Origin: Litoreibacter halocynthiae
GTDB taxonomy: Bacteria > Pseudomonadota > Alphaproteobacteria > Rhodobacterales > Rhodobacteraceae
Length of the DNA: 64,000 nt
Assembly: GCF_004365635.1 (NCBI RefSeq)
Contig: NZ_SOBH01000003.1
Span: 310,001 to 374,000, forward strand
Direction of reading: 5' to 3'
Shown: positions 24,281 through 33,589 of the stretch, one piece after another
Layout of the letters: every line of letters starts with the position of its first letter
Position numbering within the stretch: position 1 is the first letter of the stretch
Translations under genes and position numbers: made by a program
Notes under the pieces: generated by a model
Told to the model about the DNA's origin: nothing
The model's input: only the letters and a program-made list of their open reading frames with translations
Databases searched by the model: none

Positions 24281-25677
24281 GACAGTTTCTCCTTCCAGAG
24301 TGTGACCTGCGCGCGGACATTGTCGGGCGCAGTTCCGCCATAGCTGGTGCGGCTGGCGACCGAATTGTGAACCCCGAGCACGTCGAAGACGTCGCGTGTG
24401 ATCTTAGCATGCACGCCAGTCATGTCGGCAAGGCTGAGGTCGGGCAGGTCGCAGCCCTTGTCCTCGGCCAGCTTTACCAGCGCGCCTGTTACATGGTGGG
24501 CGTCGCGGAACGGCATATCAAGGGCGCGGACCAGCCAGTCGGCCAGATCGGTCGCGGTGGAGAAGCCTGACGCGGCGGCTTTTTCCAGTTCCGGCGTGTT
24601 GGCGGTCATATCGGCGACCATGCCGGTCATCGCGGCCAAGGCCAGCATCAAGCTGTCAGCGGCGTCGAAGGTCATTTCCTTGTCTTCCTGCATGTCCTTG
24701 GAATAGGTCAGCGGCAGCCCCTTCATCACGATCATCAGCGCGGTGTTGGCCCCGTAGATGCGGCCGATCTTGGCGCGGATCAGCTCTGCGGCGTCCGGGT
24801 TTTTCTTTTGCGGCATAATCGACGAGCCGGTGGAGAAACGGTCGCTCAGCGTCACGAAGCGGAATTGGGCGGAGGACCAGATCACCAGCTCCTCGGACAG
24901 GCGGGACAGGTGCATGGCGCAGATGGACGCCGCGCCAAGGAAATCGAGCACGAAATCGCGGTCGGCGACCGCATCCAGCGAATTGGCAGCGGGGCGATCG
25001 AAGCCCAAGGCTTCCGCCGTCATGTGGCGGTCGATGGGGAAAGACGTGCCAGCAAGCGCAGCCGTGCCGAGGGGCGATTCGTTCATACGGGCGCGGGCAT
25101 CGGTGAAACGGGATACGTCGCGGCCCAACATCTCGACATAGGCCAGCATGTGGTGGCCCCATGTTACAGGTTGCGCGGTTTGCAGGTGGGTGAAGCCGGG
25201 CATGACCCAGTCCGCTCCGGCTTCCGCCTGTGCCAAAAGCGCCTTTTGCAACGCCTGTATGCTGACGATGGCGGCGTCCACTTGGTCACGCACCCAAAGG
25301 CGGAAATCCAGTGCAACCTGGTCATTGCGGGACCGTCCGGTGTGCAACCGACCCGCGGCGTCGCCGATAAGGTCTCGCAGGCGGGCTTCCACGTTCATGT
25401 GGATGTCTTCCAAGGCGGCGGAAAACTGGAACTTTCCTGTCTCGATCTCTGACAAGACCGTGAGGAGGCCTTCCCTGATTGCCTCGGCATCGTTACCCGT
25501 AATAATGCCTTTGGCGCCAAGCATGGCGGCGTGGGCGCGGGAGCCCTCGATATCCTGACGGGCGAACCGTTGGTCGAACCCGATGGAAGCGTTGATTGCT
25601 TCCATTATGGCGTCTGGACCGGCGGCGAAGCGCCCGCCCCACATGGCGTTGGATGCGTCTTTTTTCTGGTCGGTCAT
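24277..25677 (-). CDS. argH: Argininosuccinate lyase
   Basis: ArgH cleaves argininosuccinate to arginine and fumarate, the last step of arginine synthesis. The start [17 protein letters not shown] at 25677 yields 466 residues. Signature elements are [29 protein letters not shown] and the superfamily motif [12 protein letters not shown] carrying the catalytic serine loop. An in-frame extension of 37 codons overlaps the divergent tlpA-like gene and is not family-like. The gap to that gene is only 25 bp, so the two promoters must overlap. Confidence 0.96.
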
Positions 25678-25702
25678 GGGACTGGCTCTTTGGAGTAATG
25701 AA

Positions 25703-26260
25703 ATGCGGTTTTTGAAGCTCTTGGTGCTATACGCGGGCCTTGCGGCGGGTGCAAACCCTGTGGTCGCTGGCACGGATGCGCTGTTCACCCTTGCCGAAGG
25801 TGATTTGGCGGCTTTGCAGCTGCACGGGGAGCCGCGTGCGGTGCCGACAACGGCTGTGACAGATGCGAGCGGTAAGGCTGTTAAGCTGTCCGACTATCGC
25901 GGCAAGTATGTGTTGCTGAACTTTTGGGCCTTGTGGTGCGCGCCTTGCGTCAAGGAAATGCCGTCGCTGGAGCGTCTGGACGCCGCTTTGGGAAGCGCCA
26001 AGTTCGAGGTGGTGACCATCACCACGGGCCGGAATTCGCGCGCTGCGGTGGACAAGTTCTTCACGGAAAAGAAAATTACGCATCTGCCGAAGCTGTTTGA
26101 CCCGAAAATGGCCCTGTTGCGTGCGATCGGCGGCGGAAGCCTGCCGCTGACCGTGCTGATCGGGCCGGATGGCCTTGAGGTTGCCCGCTTCAACGGCGAT
26201 GCGGAATGGGACAGCCCCACTGCACAAGCGATGCTGCGCGGCTGGATGAGTGGGAGTTAG
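25703..26260 (+). CDS. TlpA-family thioredoxin-like protein (exported)
   Basis: This 185-residue protein has an N-terminal signal sequence ([18 protein letters not shown]) and a periplasmic thioredoxin fold. The redox motif is W-C-A-P-C with cysteines 79 and 82 inside [20 protein letters not shown], and the cis-Pro region is [12 protein letters not shown]. It probably reduces disulfides in periplasmic proteins, for example during cytochrome c maturation. It is divergent from argH, a pairing common in this group as far as I recall. Confidence 0.87.
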   Translation: MRFLKLLVLYAGLAAGANPVVAGTDALFTLAEGDLAALQLHGEPRAVPTTAVTDASGKAVKLSDYRGKYVLLNFWALWCAPCVKEMPSLERLDAALGSAKFEVVTITTGRNSRAAVDKFFTEKKITHLPKLFDPKMALLRAIGGGSLPLTVLIGPDGLEVARFNGDAEWDSPTAQAMLRGWMSGS

Positions 26261-26301
26261 GCGCTGCGAAAGGTTTAGGATGGATCGGCTTTGCCGATAC
26301 G

Positions 26302-26411
26302 TTCGCAAATGACCAACGTTCGCGGGTGATAGAAATACCACTCGCGACCCGCGCGGGCATGGGCTGCCGTGAGCCCAAAATTCCATTTGCTGCGCAAAGC
26401 ACGAACGTCAG
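26302..26411. repeat. Self-complementary intergenic block left of the GNAT gene
   Basis: Inside about 110 bp, ACGTTCG (26316-26322) can pair with CGAACGT (26402-26408), and CGCGGGT (26321-26327) with ACCCGCG (26347-26353). The right end CGAACGTCAG is repeated in inverse orientation at 27217-27226 on the other side of the GNAT gene. Confidence 0.45.
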
Positions 26412-26429
26412 CTGCAGATGGCGCAGGCG

Positions 26430-27179
26430 TCAGACAGCGAATGAAATCAGTTGATGCTCTGAAACAAAACCAGCTTTTTCAAGGGTGGCCTTCGACGCCG
26501 CGTTGCTGACCCCACATCCGCAAATTGGACGCAATCCCGCTTTCTCAATTCGATTGGCGATTTCGCTAACAATGTGGGTTCCCAATCCTCTGCGACGAAA
26601 GCATTGGCCAACCATCATTCCGATATCTACCGCATCGCTATCTTCAAAGAAGCGGTTGGACACCCCACAACCGACGATCTCTGCGTCTACTCTAACTGTC
26701 CAGAGCTTGCCTGTGTTGGCGAGAGCCGCGATCTCATCTTGGCTTTCAAAGAAGCCATCATTGATCTCCCAAAGTGGTTTCACATCGCTTTGCATTGCGG
26801 CGCTAATCTCAGCGTTCTTGAATGCAGTGTAAATGCGGTTCTCTCGTTTTCTGAAAAGAAGCCCGCCCACAGAACCCTTCCACCCTAGCTTCTGACATGA
26901 TCCCATAAAGTTGTGATCATAAGACTTGACCAGCGCTGTTGAGAAACCGTGTCTCTCGTGGAGACCACATAGCAGCTTCGTTGAGTTTTTTGGATCAGGG
27001 CTAAAGAATTCGACCAAGCTTTTTCCGCTTATGACTCCATACGACCCATCTTCATTCGTCCAAACATTCCCCAAGCTAACCAATTCTTCTAAGAAGAACT
27101 CTTGGGGTTCTTCGAGAGACTTGAGGTATTGCTGCCGCAGCCGCGGTGACGGTTTGGGTGAACGAGTAAATCCTGACAT
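26430..27179 (-). CDS. GNAT family N-acetyltransferase, atypical composition
   Basis: This 249-residue protein has a C-terminal GNAT domain (about residues 130-249) with the acetyl-CoA loop QCFRRRGLGTHIVSEIANRI and the C-terminal NAASKATLEKAGFVSEH. The N-terminal 130 residues are not recognised but resemble other two-part GNAT proteins. The gene is visibly more AT-rich and uses rarer codons than its neighbours. It is bracketed by inverted copies of a 10-bp sequence inside structured intergenic DNA, which suggests acquisition. Confidence 0.78.
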   Translation of the reverse strand: MSGFTRSPKPSPRLRQQYLKSLEEPQEFFLEELVSLGNVWTNEDGSYGVISGKSLVEFFSPDPKNSTKLLCGLHERHGFSTALVKSYDHNFMGSCQKLGWKGSVGGLLFRKRENRIYTAFKNAEISAAMQSDVKPLWEINDGFFESQDEIAALANTGKLWTVRVDAEIVGCGVSNRFFEDSDAVDIGMMVGQCFRRRGLGTHIVSEIANRIEKAGLRPICGCGVSNAASKATLEKAGFVSEHQLISFAV

Positions 27180-27216
27180 GCTTGCCTTTGTAATCGACTG
27201 CGCATCACAGTAACAC

Positions 27217-27226
27217 CTGACGTTCG
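27217..27226. repeat. Inverted copy of the left GNAT-flanking repeat
   Basis: CTGACGTTCG here is the reverse complement of 26402-26411. Weaker similarity continues inward and outward (GC-rich and GCAGC-AAA blocks) for about 25 bp on both sides. Confidence 0.45.
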
Positions 27227-27314
27227 CGCAATTGCAGCGAAAGCCCGCAAAGTCCGCCTATCTGACGTTGACCGACTTAGGACCAAATGCCCGGTCGGGG
27301 GCGCGAAGGGCCGC

Positions 27315-28640
27315 TTAGCCCTTCGCTTTGATCTTTTGCAACAACGGCATCAGCGACCCCATGTCGGGGCCGTGGTCCATACCCGTCAGCGCCTTGCGCA
27401 GTGGCATGAACAGCCCGCGACCTTTGCGACCGGTGGCCTCTTTCACCGCAGCCGTCCATTCGGACCAGCTGGTGTCGGTGAAGGGCGCGTCGGGGAGCAT
27501 GGCCAAGGCGTCTACCACGAAATCCTTGTCCTCGTCGTCGATCACCGGATCAGCGCCGTTGACGCATAGATCCCACCAGCCCGCGATGTCCTTTCGGGTG
27601 GTGATGTTTTCGCGGGCAACGTTCCAGAATGCCTCCTGCTGGTCTGCCGGAATGGACAGGGCGTCCAGATCGGCTTTGACCTCGCCCACGCTTTGACCAT
27701 GCAAATAGCGGGCGGTCAGCGGGTAGAGGTCCTGCACGTCGAACTTGGTGGGGGCCGCGCCAAAGTTATTCAGGTCGAAGCCCTCGACCAGCTCGTCCAT
27801 TGAGGTGCGCAGCTCGATCGGATCGGAGGAACCAAGGCGCGCCATAAGCGACAACAACGCCATCGGCTCCACACCTGCAGCGCGCAAGTCGCGCAGGGAC
27901 AGGGTGCCGAGGCGTTTGGACAAAGCCTCGCCCTGTGGACCAGTCAGCAGAGAATGGTGCGCGAAGCTGGGGACATTGCCGCCGAGTGCTTCGATGATCT
28001 GGATTTGGGTGGCCGTGTTGGTCACGTGGTCAGAGCCGCGCACCACATGGGTTACGCCCATTTCGGTGTCGTCCACCACGGAGGCCAGCGTGTAGAGCAC
28101 CTGCCCGTCGCCACGGATCAGCACGGGATCAGACACCGAAGCCGCGTCGATGGAGATATCGCCGACGATGCCGTCCGCCCATTCGATACGCTCATGGTCC
28201 AGTTTGAAACGCCAGACGCCATCGCCACGTTCGGCGCGCAGGGCGGTTTTCTCGTCGTCGGACAGGGTCAGCGCGGCGCGGTCATAGACAGGCGGGTTAC
28301 CCATGTTCAGTTGCTTCTTGCGCTTTAGGTCCAGCTCGGTCGGGGTTTCGAACGCCTCGTAGAAACGACCGTTTTCCCGCAGGGTGTCGGCGGCGGCCAT
28401 GTAGCGGTCAAGGCGGGAGGATTGCGTCTCCACGCGGTCCCATTCGATGCCGAGCCATTCCAGATCGACCTTGATCGCATCCGCGTATTCCTGCGTCGAG
28501 CGTACAGGGTCTGTGTCATCAAGGCGCAGGATGAACTTCCCGCCTGCTTTGCGTGCGATCAGGTAGTTGAACAGCGCAGTGCGCAGGTTGCCAACGTGAA
28601 TGTAGCCTGTAGGCGATGGGGCGAAGCGAGTGACGGTCAT
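27315..28640 (-). CDS. gltX: Glutamate-tRNA ligase
   Basis: This class I synthetase charges tRNA-Glu, and in many Alphaproteobacteria a second copy also charges tRNA-Gln. The start MTVTRFAPSPTGYIHVGN gives 441 residues. The HIGH motif appears as HVGN and the KMSKS loop as LSKRLG, both normal for the family. The C-terminal anticodon-binding region is present, and the length is slightly short. Nineteen further codons upstream are not conserved. A GluQ specialisation is possible but cannot be told from this sequence. Confidence 0.95.
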   Translation of the reverse strand: MTVTRFAPSPTGYIHVGNLRTALFNYLIARKAGGKFILRLDDTDPVRSTQEYADAIKVDLEWLGIEWDRVETQSSRLDRYMAAADTLRENGRFYEAFETPTELDLKRKKQLNMGNPPVYDRAALTLSDDEKTALRAERGDGVWRFKLDHERIEWADGIVGDISIDAASVSDPVLIRGDGQVLYTLASVVDDTEMGVTHVVRGSDHVTNTATQIQIIEALGGNVPSFAHHSLLTGPQGEALSKRLGTLSLRDLRAAGVEPMALLSLMARLGSSDPIELRTSMDELVEGFDLNNFGAAPTKFDVQDLYPLTARYLHGQSVGEVKADLDALSIPADQQEAFWNVARENITTRKDIAGWWDLCVNGADPVIDDEDKDFVVDALAMLPDAPFTDTSWSEWTAAVKEATGRKGRGLFMPLRKALTGMDHGPDMGSLMPLLQKIKAKG

Positions 28641-28787
28641 TGAACTGGTCCTTTTCGGGTTGCCGTTCGTGAACCACAACGGCCCGCATTTGTCCATATC
28701 TGCGCGTGTTCACCGCCTATTGATTGGCGTCAGGCCTCAAAGCACTATTTGATTGCGCCAATGCCATCCAACAGAGGAGTTCCTACC

Positions 28788-29702
28788 ATGAAACTGACCC
28801 GACGCGCCGCATTGTCCCTTGGGGCCAGCCTGCCGCTGGCCGCTGCATTGCCCCATGCTGCCGCCGCCAAGGCCGAGATGAAAGGCATGGATATCGCCAA
28901 GTCCCGACGCGTGGAGCTGGGCGAATTCGAAGTGACGACCTTGCTGGCAGGAACCGCCACCCGCGACGAGCCGCAGAGCATCTTCGGCATGAATGTCAGC
29001 CCGGAAGAGTTTGCCAAAGTGTCGGAAGAGGCGTTTTTGCCAGCTAACAAAGTGCAGTTCTTCTTTACGCCGACGCTGATCAACACCGGCTCCGAGCTGA
29101 TCCTGTTCGACACCGGTCTGAACGCCAAGGGCATCACCGCAGCGGTCGAGGCCGCCGGATACACCGCCGATCAGGTGGACAAGGTGGTGATCACCCACAT
29201 GCATGGCGACCACATTGGTGGCTTGATGGATGAGGATGGCGAGACCTTCAAAAACGCCTCCTACATCGCAGGGGCGGTGGAGCATAACCACTGGTCCAAG
29301 GCCGACAATGACGGGTTCAAATCCAAGGTAGCGCCGCTGTCCGAGAAGATGACGATGATCGAGGACGGTGCCTCGGTCGCATCGGGGATCACCTCGGTTC
29401 TGGCTGCCGGTCACACGCCGGGTCACATGGGCTACATGATCGAAAGTAACGGGGCGCAGCTGATGCTGATTGCCGATCTGGCGAACCACCCTGTCTGGTC
29501 ACTCGCCAAACCCGATTGGGAGGTCCGGTTCGACATGGACAAAGCGCAAGCCGCCGAGTCCCGCCGCAAGGTTCTGGGCATGCTGGCGGCTGATCGTGTG
29601 GCGATGGTGGGCTACCACATGCCGTTTCCTGCGATGGGCTATGTTGCCACGAAAGGCGACGGGTTCGAGTATGTGCCGATGAGCTATCAGATGATGCTCT
29701 AG
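28788..29702 (+). CDS. Tat-exported metallo-beta-lactamase-fold hydrolase
   Basis: This 304-residue protein begins with a twin-arginine signal (KLTRRAALSLGASLPLAAAL, cleavage near AAAA at residue 27). The metal-binding motif THMHGDHIGG gives His137, His139, Asp141 and His142, with His209 (AGHTPGHMG), Asp230 and the late GYHMPFPA completing a two-metal site. Tat export implies it folds with its metals before reaching the periplasm. The substrate is unknown; lactonases, arylsulfatase-like and other MBL enzymes share this layout. AGAGGAG precedes the ATG. Confidence 0.9.
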   Translation: MKLTRRAALSLGASLPLAAALPHAAAAKAEMKGMDIAKSRRVELGEFEVTTLLAGTATRDEPQSIFGMNVSPEEFAKVSEEAFLPANKVQFFFTPTLINTGSELILFDTGLNAKGITAAVEAAGYTADQVDKVVITHMHGDHIGGLMDEDGETFKNASYIAGAVEHNHWSKADNDGFKSKVAPLSEKMTMIEDGASVASGITSVLAAGHTPGHMGYMIESNGAQLMLIADLANHPVWSLAKPDWEVRFDMDKAQAAESRRKVLGMLAADRVAMVGYHMPFPAMGYVATKGDGFEYVPMSYQMML

Positions 29703-29708
29703 CCCTTG

Positions 29709-29734
29709 CAATTGAAGCAAATCCATTTCAATTG
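29709..29734. promoter_or_regulatory. Inverted repeat after the MBL gene
   Basis: CAATTGAA and TTCAATTG are perfect 8-bp arms 10 nt apart, just after the preceding stop codon and 90 bp before the PAS gene. There is no T-tract, so an operator or a weak 3' structure is possible. Confidence 0.3.
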
Positions 29735-29823
29735 ATCTGGATTCGCTTCGGCCTTCTGCGACGGCGTTATTGGTCTGTAAACCCAACTGCTCGTACCTCT
29801 GAGGGGAAGCGAGTGAGGGAAAA

Positions 29824-30915
29824 ATGCCAAGTAAATTACGATGGATCGGATCGCCACAGATCAAGCACGTCATGGAGATGCTCGGCTTGCCGTCCTTCCT
29901 GTTGGACGTCAGCGTGGACGCGGCGGGGCAGGGGCAGTTTCGCTTTAGCCATGTGAGCGGTCAGCATGAACGGGAGACTGGCATCGATGCCGCGGCCCTG
30001 GTCGGCAAAGCGCCACACGACGTGTTGCCACAAAGGCAGGCTGATACCGTCGTTGCCAATTACGAGAGATGCCGCGCAAAACGCGGGGTCGAATCCTACG
30101 AGGAAATTCTGGAGTTAGCATCTGGATCGCGTTGGTGGCGCACGACCCTGTCGCCGATTTTCGGCGCAGGGAAAGACGGGCCTGTTACGCAGATACTGGG
30201 TGTCGCGCTGGATGTTACGGAGTCTACCTTGCAGGAGATCGAACTGACCCAGCAACTGAGTGCCCAGAAAGCCGCCGCTGAAAAGGTCAGGGCCTTTGCC
30301 ACCAATTCGATGCTTGATTCCAAGTCACCGTTGCGGTCGGTGCTGGCGCATCTTGATATGGTGCGAGAGGGCTTTTTGGATCTGGGTGATGGCAAGTCAC
30401 AGCACTTGGACTCGATCCAGACGGTCGTTGTGGAGGCAATCGCGGAACTGGACGAAGTGCTTCACAGCACCAGTCATCTGCGAGAAAGCCCTGTGGAGTT
30501 CGTGGAGATTGATCTGGCGCATATGTGCCGGGACATTGCGGCCCTAGTTGATCCGGAAGGCCGAATTTCGATGAGCCTGCCCAGCCATCCGGTGCTTGGC
30601 GATTGGGCTGTGACACAAGTTGTCCTGCGCTGCCTTCTGGAACAGGCGACCTTGCGCGCTGTGAGTGTGATCGACGTGGCTGTCGAAGCATCTGGCAAAG
30701 ACACGTTGGCCTTCACAATTTCCGATGACAGCGCGTTTGAGCAAAGCGGGGTCGAATGCGTGGGTGACATTGCGATGGCGGCGGCGCTGGTGAAAGAGCG
30801 CGGAGGTGCCATGACGACAACGTCCTGCCTGAATGAGGGGGCAACGGTTTGCGTGACCCTTCCGGGTCATATGCACGAGATGCAGGCAGCGCAGCCCGAT
30901 GCGCGAGCGAGCTAG
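29824..30915 (+). CDS. PAS-domain protein with degenerate histidine-kinase core
   Basis: This 363-residue soluble protein has a PAS domain (about residues 15-130, with GKAPHDVLPQ and VTQILGVALDVTE). A coiled coil follows, and then a region shaped like a kinase dimerisation domain. At residues 162-170 SMLDSKSPL aligns with the canonical MSHELRTPL, so the phospho-accepting histidine is Leu164. The C-terminal ATPase-like part (residues 235-345) lacks clear N, G1 and G2 boxes. It may therefore sense a signal without phosphorylating, or act as a docking partner. No response regulator is adjacent. Confidence 0.75.
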   Translation: MPSKLRWIGSPQIKHVMEMLGLPSFLLDVSVDAAGQGQFRFSHVSGQHERETGIDAAALVGKAPHDVLPQRQADTVVANYERCRAKRGVESYEEILELASGSRWWRTTLSPIFGAGKDGPVTQILGVALDVTESTLQEIELTQQLSAQKAAAEKVRAFATNSMLDSKSPLRSVLAHLDMVREGFLDLGDGKSQHLDSIQTVVVEAIAELDEVLHSTSHLRESPVEFVEIDLAHMCRDIAALVDPEGRISMSLPSHPVLGDWAVTQVVLRCLLEQATLRAVSVIDVAVEASGKDTLAFTISDDSAFEQSGVECVGDIAMAAALVKERGGAMTTTSCLNEGATVCVTLPGHMHEMQAAQPDARAS

Positions 30916-30926
30916 GGCGCGGTTCT

Positions 30927-31736
30927 TCACAAGCGCCCTGCTTTCGCAAAGGCCTCCCACGCGAAGCGCAAATATTCACTGCGGAAGCTGTGGCCACCCT
31001 CAAACAGGCAAAAGCTCAGTAGATCGTCGTCTTGGTTGCGACTGTTCTTGCAGGACAGCCGTTTGGTTTTGCTGGGTTGGATAGGCTGAAAGCCACCATA
31101 GGCACTGTACATATCCATGGCGTCGGCGACCTTTCCTTGACGCGTATTCAGAATGCGCCTCCCGTTCAACGGTACGGTTGGATCACTGTCTCCATGAATA
31201 TGGATGATGTTCGCCACCGGTCCCGTGCAGGTTTTGGGCGGCGCTTGCCAGAAGGTGCCGGAGATTGGAACGAAGCCGGCAAACAGATCAGATCGGGCAC
31301 ACGCAAGGTTCCATGTCATCATGCCACCAGCTGAAAATCCGGCCGCGACCATGCGCTGCGTGTCAATCGGGTGGCGCTTGGTGGCGTCGGCGATGACCGC
31401 GTCGACGTAAGCGAATTCCTCGGCCCCGTCGCTGTCCATATGACGCGGCGAGTTCGGCAGGACCCAATCGTCTTCCTTGGATTTCAGCGCGATGAAGGCC
31501 AACCCCATATCGGAGACGGCGCGGCGCAAATTTCGGTTTCGCATAAGTCCGGCAGCAGACCCTTTATAGCCATGGGAAAACACGATGGCGCCGACGGGCG
31601 TTTTGCCGTTATGGCCGCTTGGCATTGCGATGCGGTAGGTCCGGTCGGCGAGTTTGCAATCGGTATCCGGCCCGCAGGCCAAGGCAGGCGCGGCAAATGT
31701 CGTCATGGCGGTGGCGAGGGTTGCTAATAATTTCAT
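30927..31736 (-). CDS. Secreted alpha/beta-hydrolase esterase (PHB depolymerase/LpqC-like)
   Basis: This 269-residue protein has a signal peptide (LLATLATAMTTFAAPALA) and the polyhydroxybutyrate-depolymerase/feruloyl-esterase-like fold. The catalytic triad can be read as Ser135 (AAGFSAGGMM), Asp185 (HIHGDSDPTVP) and His249 (FEGGHSF). The oxyanion region is VFSHGYKGSA. Six cysteines suggest disulfides in the periplasm. It likely hydrolyses small aromatic or aliphatic esters; a true polymer-binding domain is absent. Confidence 0.85.
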   Translation of the reverse strand: MKLLATLATAMTTFAAPALACGPDTDCKLADRTYRIAMPSGHNGKTPVGAIVFSHGYKGSAAGLMRNRNLRRAVSDMGLAFIALKSKEDDWVLPNSPRHMDSDGAEEFAYVDAVIADATKRHPIDTQRMVAAGFSAGGMMTWNLACARSDLFAGFVPISGTFWQAPPKTCTGPVANIIHIHGDSDPTVPLNGRRILNTRQGKVADAMDMYSAYGGFQPIQPSKTKRLSCKNSRNQDDDLLSFCLFEGGHSFRSEYLRFAWEAFAKAGRL

Positions 31737-31793
31737 ATGAAGGTGGTGCCAAATCGCGGGCGTTCAGACAAATCACAAGGCTGTGCTATGGGC

Positions 31794-32270
31794 TTAGAAC
31801 GAGAGGTCTGGCCGAATTAACATCAGCCACAACAGTACCGTGATTGCGGTGAATGCTGGAATGCCGCAGGCGAACCAGATCCGGTAAAGCCTGAAATAGC
31901 GCTGGCTGAGCGGGGCGTCATTGCGGGCAGACAGCCTCGCCTCGTCGCGCAACTGGATTTGGATATAGACTACGGGGAGCCACAACATTCCGATCAGCAC
32001 ATAGAGCGCGATTGAGGCTGCGATCCACCCCTCCAAAAGCGACCATCCCAAACCCCATGCAAGCGCTGTGCCGCTGACTGGCTGAAGGATTGCGGCGGTG
32101 GCGGTGAAAAGCGTATCGGCGATCACAACGGTTGCGGCGGTTTGCGCGATACTGGCTGCATCGCCTGAGCGGTGCGCCATGACCATGAAGAACGCGATCC
32201 CCGCGCCAGTCCCGATCAGGACACAAGCGCCCATCACATGGAAGAAGCGCACAAGGTCGAGCCAGTCCAT
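31794..32270 (-). CDS. DUF2269-type integral membrane protein
   Basis: This 158-residue protein has four hydrophobic segments and starts MDWLDLVRFFHVMGACVLIG, as in the DUF2269 family of small membrane proteins. Its ATG shares one base with the stop of the upstream SDR-DoxX gene (TGATG), so they form a unit. Its function is unknown; a histidine in the first helix could bind a cofactor. Confidence 0.78.
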   Translation of the reverse strand: MDWLDLVRFFHVMGACVLIGTGAGIAFFMVMAHRSGDAASIAQTAATVVIADTLFTATAAILQPVSGTALAWGLGWSLLEGWIAASIALYVLIGMLWLPVVYIQIQLRDEARLSARNDAPLSQRYFRLYRIWFACGIPAFTAITVLLWLMLIRPDLSF

Positions 32271-33589
32271 CAGCGGGACTCTAGTGAGATACGGGTGACC
32301 AACGCGAGCGCCATGGCAGGGAAGATTTTGACAAGAGGCCCCAACGGGTCGGCCCAGAGATGCGGCGTAATTACAGTTGATGCCACGAGGTAAATTGCAC
32401 TGACGGCGATCATTGCCCAACAGGCTTTGGCTGCGTGTCGACGGATCATGATTGCGGCACCGAGGGCTATATCGACGAAGGCCCAGAAAACCACGCTGGT
32501 CACGGCCATCAGGTAGGGCCAGCCGACATCCTGTAGAACTCGGGCTGCGTTGTTCGCTTGAAACAGGCCGACAACACCGGACACAAGCCAGAACAGCGCC
32601 AATGTCGCGACCAGCACCGGCGTGACAAGCGAAATGCGCGCGGCGAGGCGGTCCTCGGCGCGCGCTGTCATGGTGCCAAGCGTTTCCGTCAGGGGCGCGA
32701 CGGGCGTCAGATTTAGAGCGCGCCACGGGGCGGGATCACCCGTAATGCCGCCTTCCAGAACGCTGACGGCGTTGCTGCGTAGCGGGGAGCGCCAGCCGAG
32801 CAGGGAGAGGCCGTCTGCGATTGCCGTCGCAGTTTTGATGACCACGCGCGGCGGGTGAAACTGCGACGCCGCATCGGAAAAGCCGAGCCAGTGGCGGAGT
32901 TGGTGGACGACTTCTGCAAGTGTGTGTGGTTCTGGCTCGACCAGATCGCCTTCGAAGCCGTCGGGGACGTCGCCCTTCACGGCGGCTAGGACCGCGGCGG
33001 CGATGTCTGCGGTGGACACCGTCTGGATTTGTGTTTCAGCGAAGGCGAGGGGCTGCACCAACGGGACCGCCGCAAGCATTCGAAGCATCGCTGTGCCCCC
33101 ATAGGCAGTTTCGGACAGCACGAGGCCGGGGCGAAAGATTTGAGAGCGGCAGCCAGAGGCCTTGATGGCGGCGTCACCGCGGGCTTTCGATGCCATGAAA
33201 CTGGAGGGCGCGTCCAACTCTGCACCAACGGCTGATATCTGGATCAGTTGCACGTCCCGCTTGGTGCAGTCGGTGGCGAGAGCCGTGACGGCATGGTGAT
33301 GCACGGCCTCAAGGTCGTCCTGCGGCCCGTTTTGCAGCGCACCTGTGCAATTCACCACGATCGAGACGTCTGACAAGATGCTTGCCCAAGCCTGCTGGGT
33401 GGTCAGATTTCTAGTGTCTTCAATGATCCAAGAAATGTTTGGCAGAACCTTGAGCGCCGTGGCGCGCGTGCGGCCAAGTCCGCTGACAGAGTGCCCCGCA
33501 GAGTCGAGGTGCCGCGCGATGGCAGACCCGATGAGACCGTAAGCCCCGAGGACAAGGACGTTTTGCTTGGTGGTGGGCTCAGCTGTCAT
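32270..33589 (-). CDS. NAD(P)-binding SDR/epimerase domain fused to a DoxX-like membrane domain
   Basis: The first 300 or so residues form an atypical short-chain dehydrogenase with the dinucleotide loop VLVLGAYGLIGSAIARHL and a middle SSFMASKARGDAAIKASG in the place of YxxxK. The last 120 residues hold four membrane helices of the DoxX-like type. The total is 439 residues. Similar fusions are known in proteobacteria without a firm function. It overlaps nadE by 11 bp and is coupled to the DUF2269 gene, making a three-gene minus-strand unit. Confidence 0.82.
   Translation of the reverse strand: MTAEPTTKQNVLVLGAYGLIGSAIARHLDSAGHSVSGLGRTRATALKVLPNISWIIEDTRNLTTQQAWASILSDVSIVVNCTGALQNGPQDDLEAVHHHAVTALATDCTKRDVQLIQISAVGAELDAPSSFMASKARGDAAIKASGCRSQIFRPGLVLSETAYGGTAMLRMLAAVPLVQPLAFAETQIQTVSTADIAAAVLAAVKGDVPDGFEGDLVEPEPHTLAEVVHQLRHWLGFSDAASQFHPPRVVIKTATAIADGLSLLGWRSPLRSNAVSVLEGGITGDPAPWRALNLTPVAPLTETLGTMTARAEDRLAARISLVTPVLVATLALFWLVSGVVGLFQANNAARVLQDVGWPYLMAVTSVVFWAFVDIALGAAIMIRRHAAKACWAMIAVSAIYLVASTVITPHLWADPLGPLVKIFPAMALALVTRISLESR

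Noticed and set aside
26261-27314. Insertion sequence carrying the GNAT gene
   Set aside because: No transposase and no target-site duplication is visible; only inverted repeats, so it is reported as a cassette-like block.
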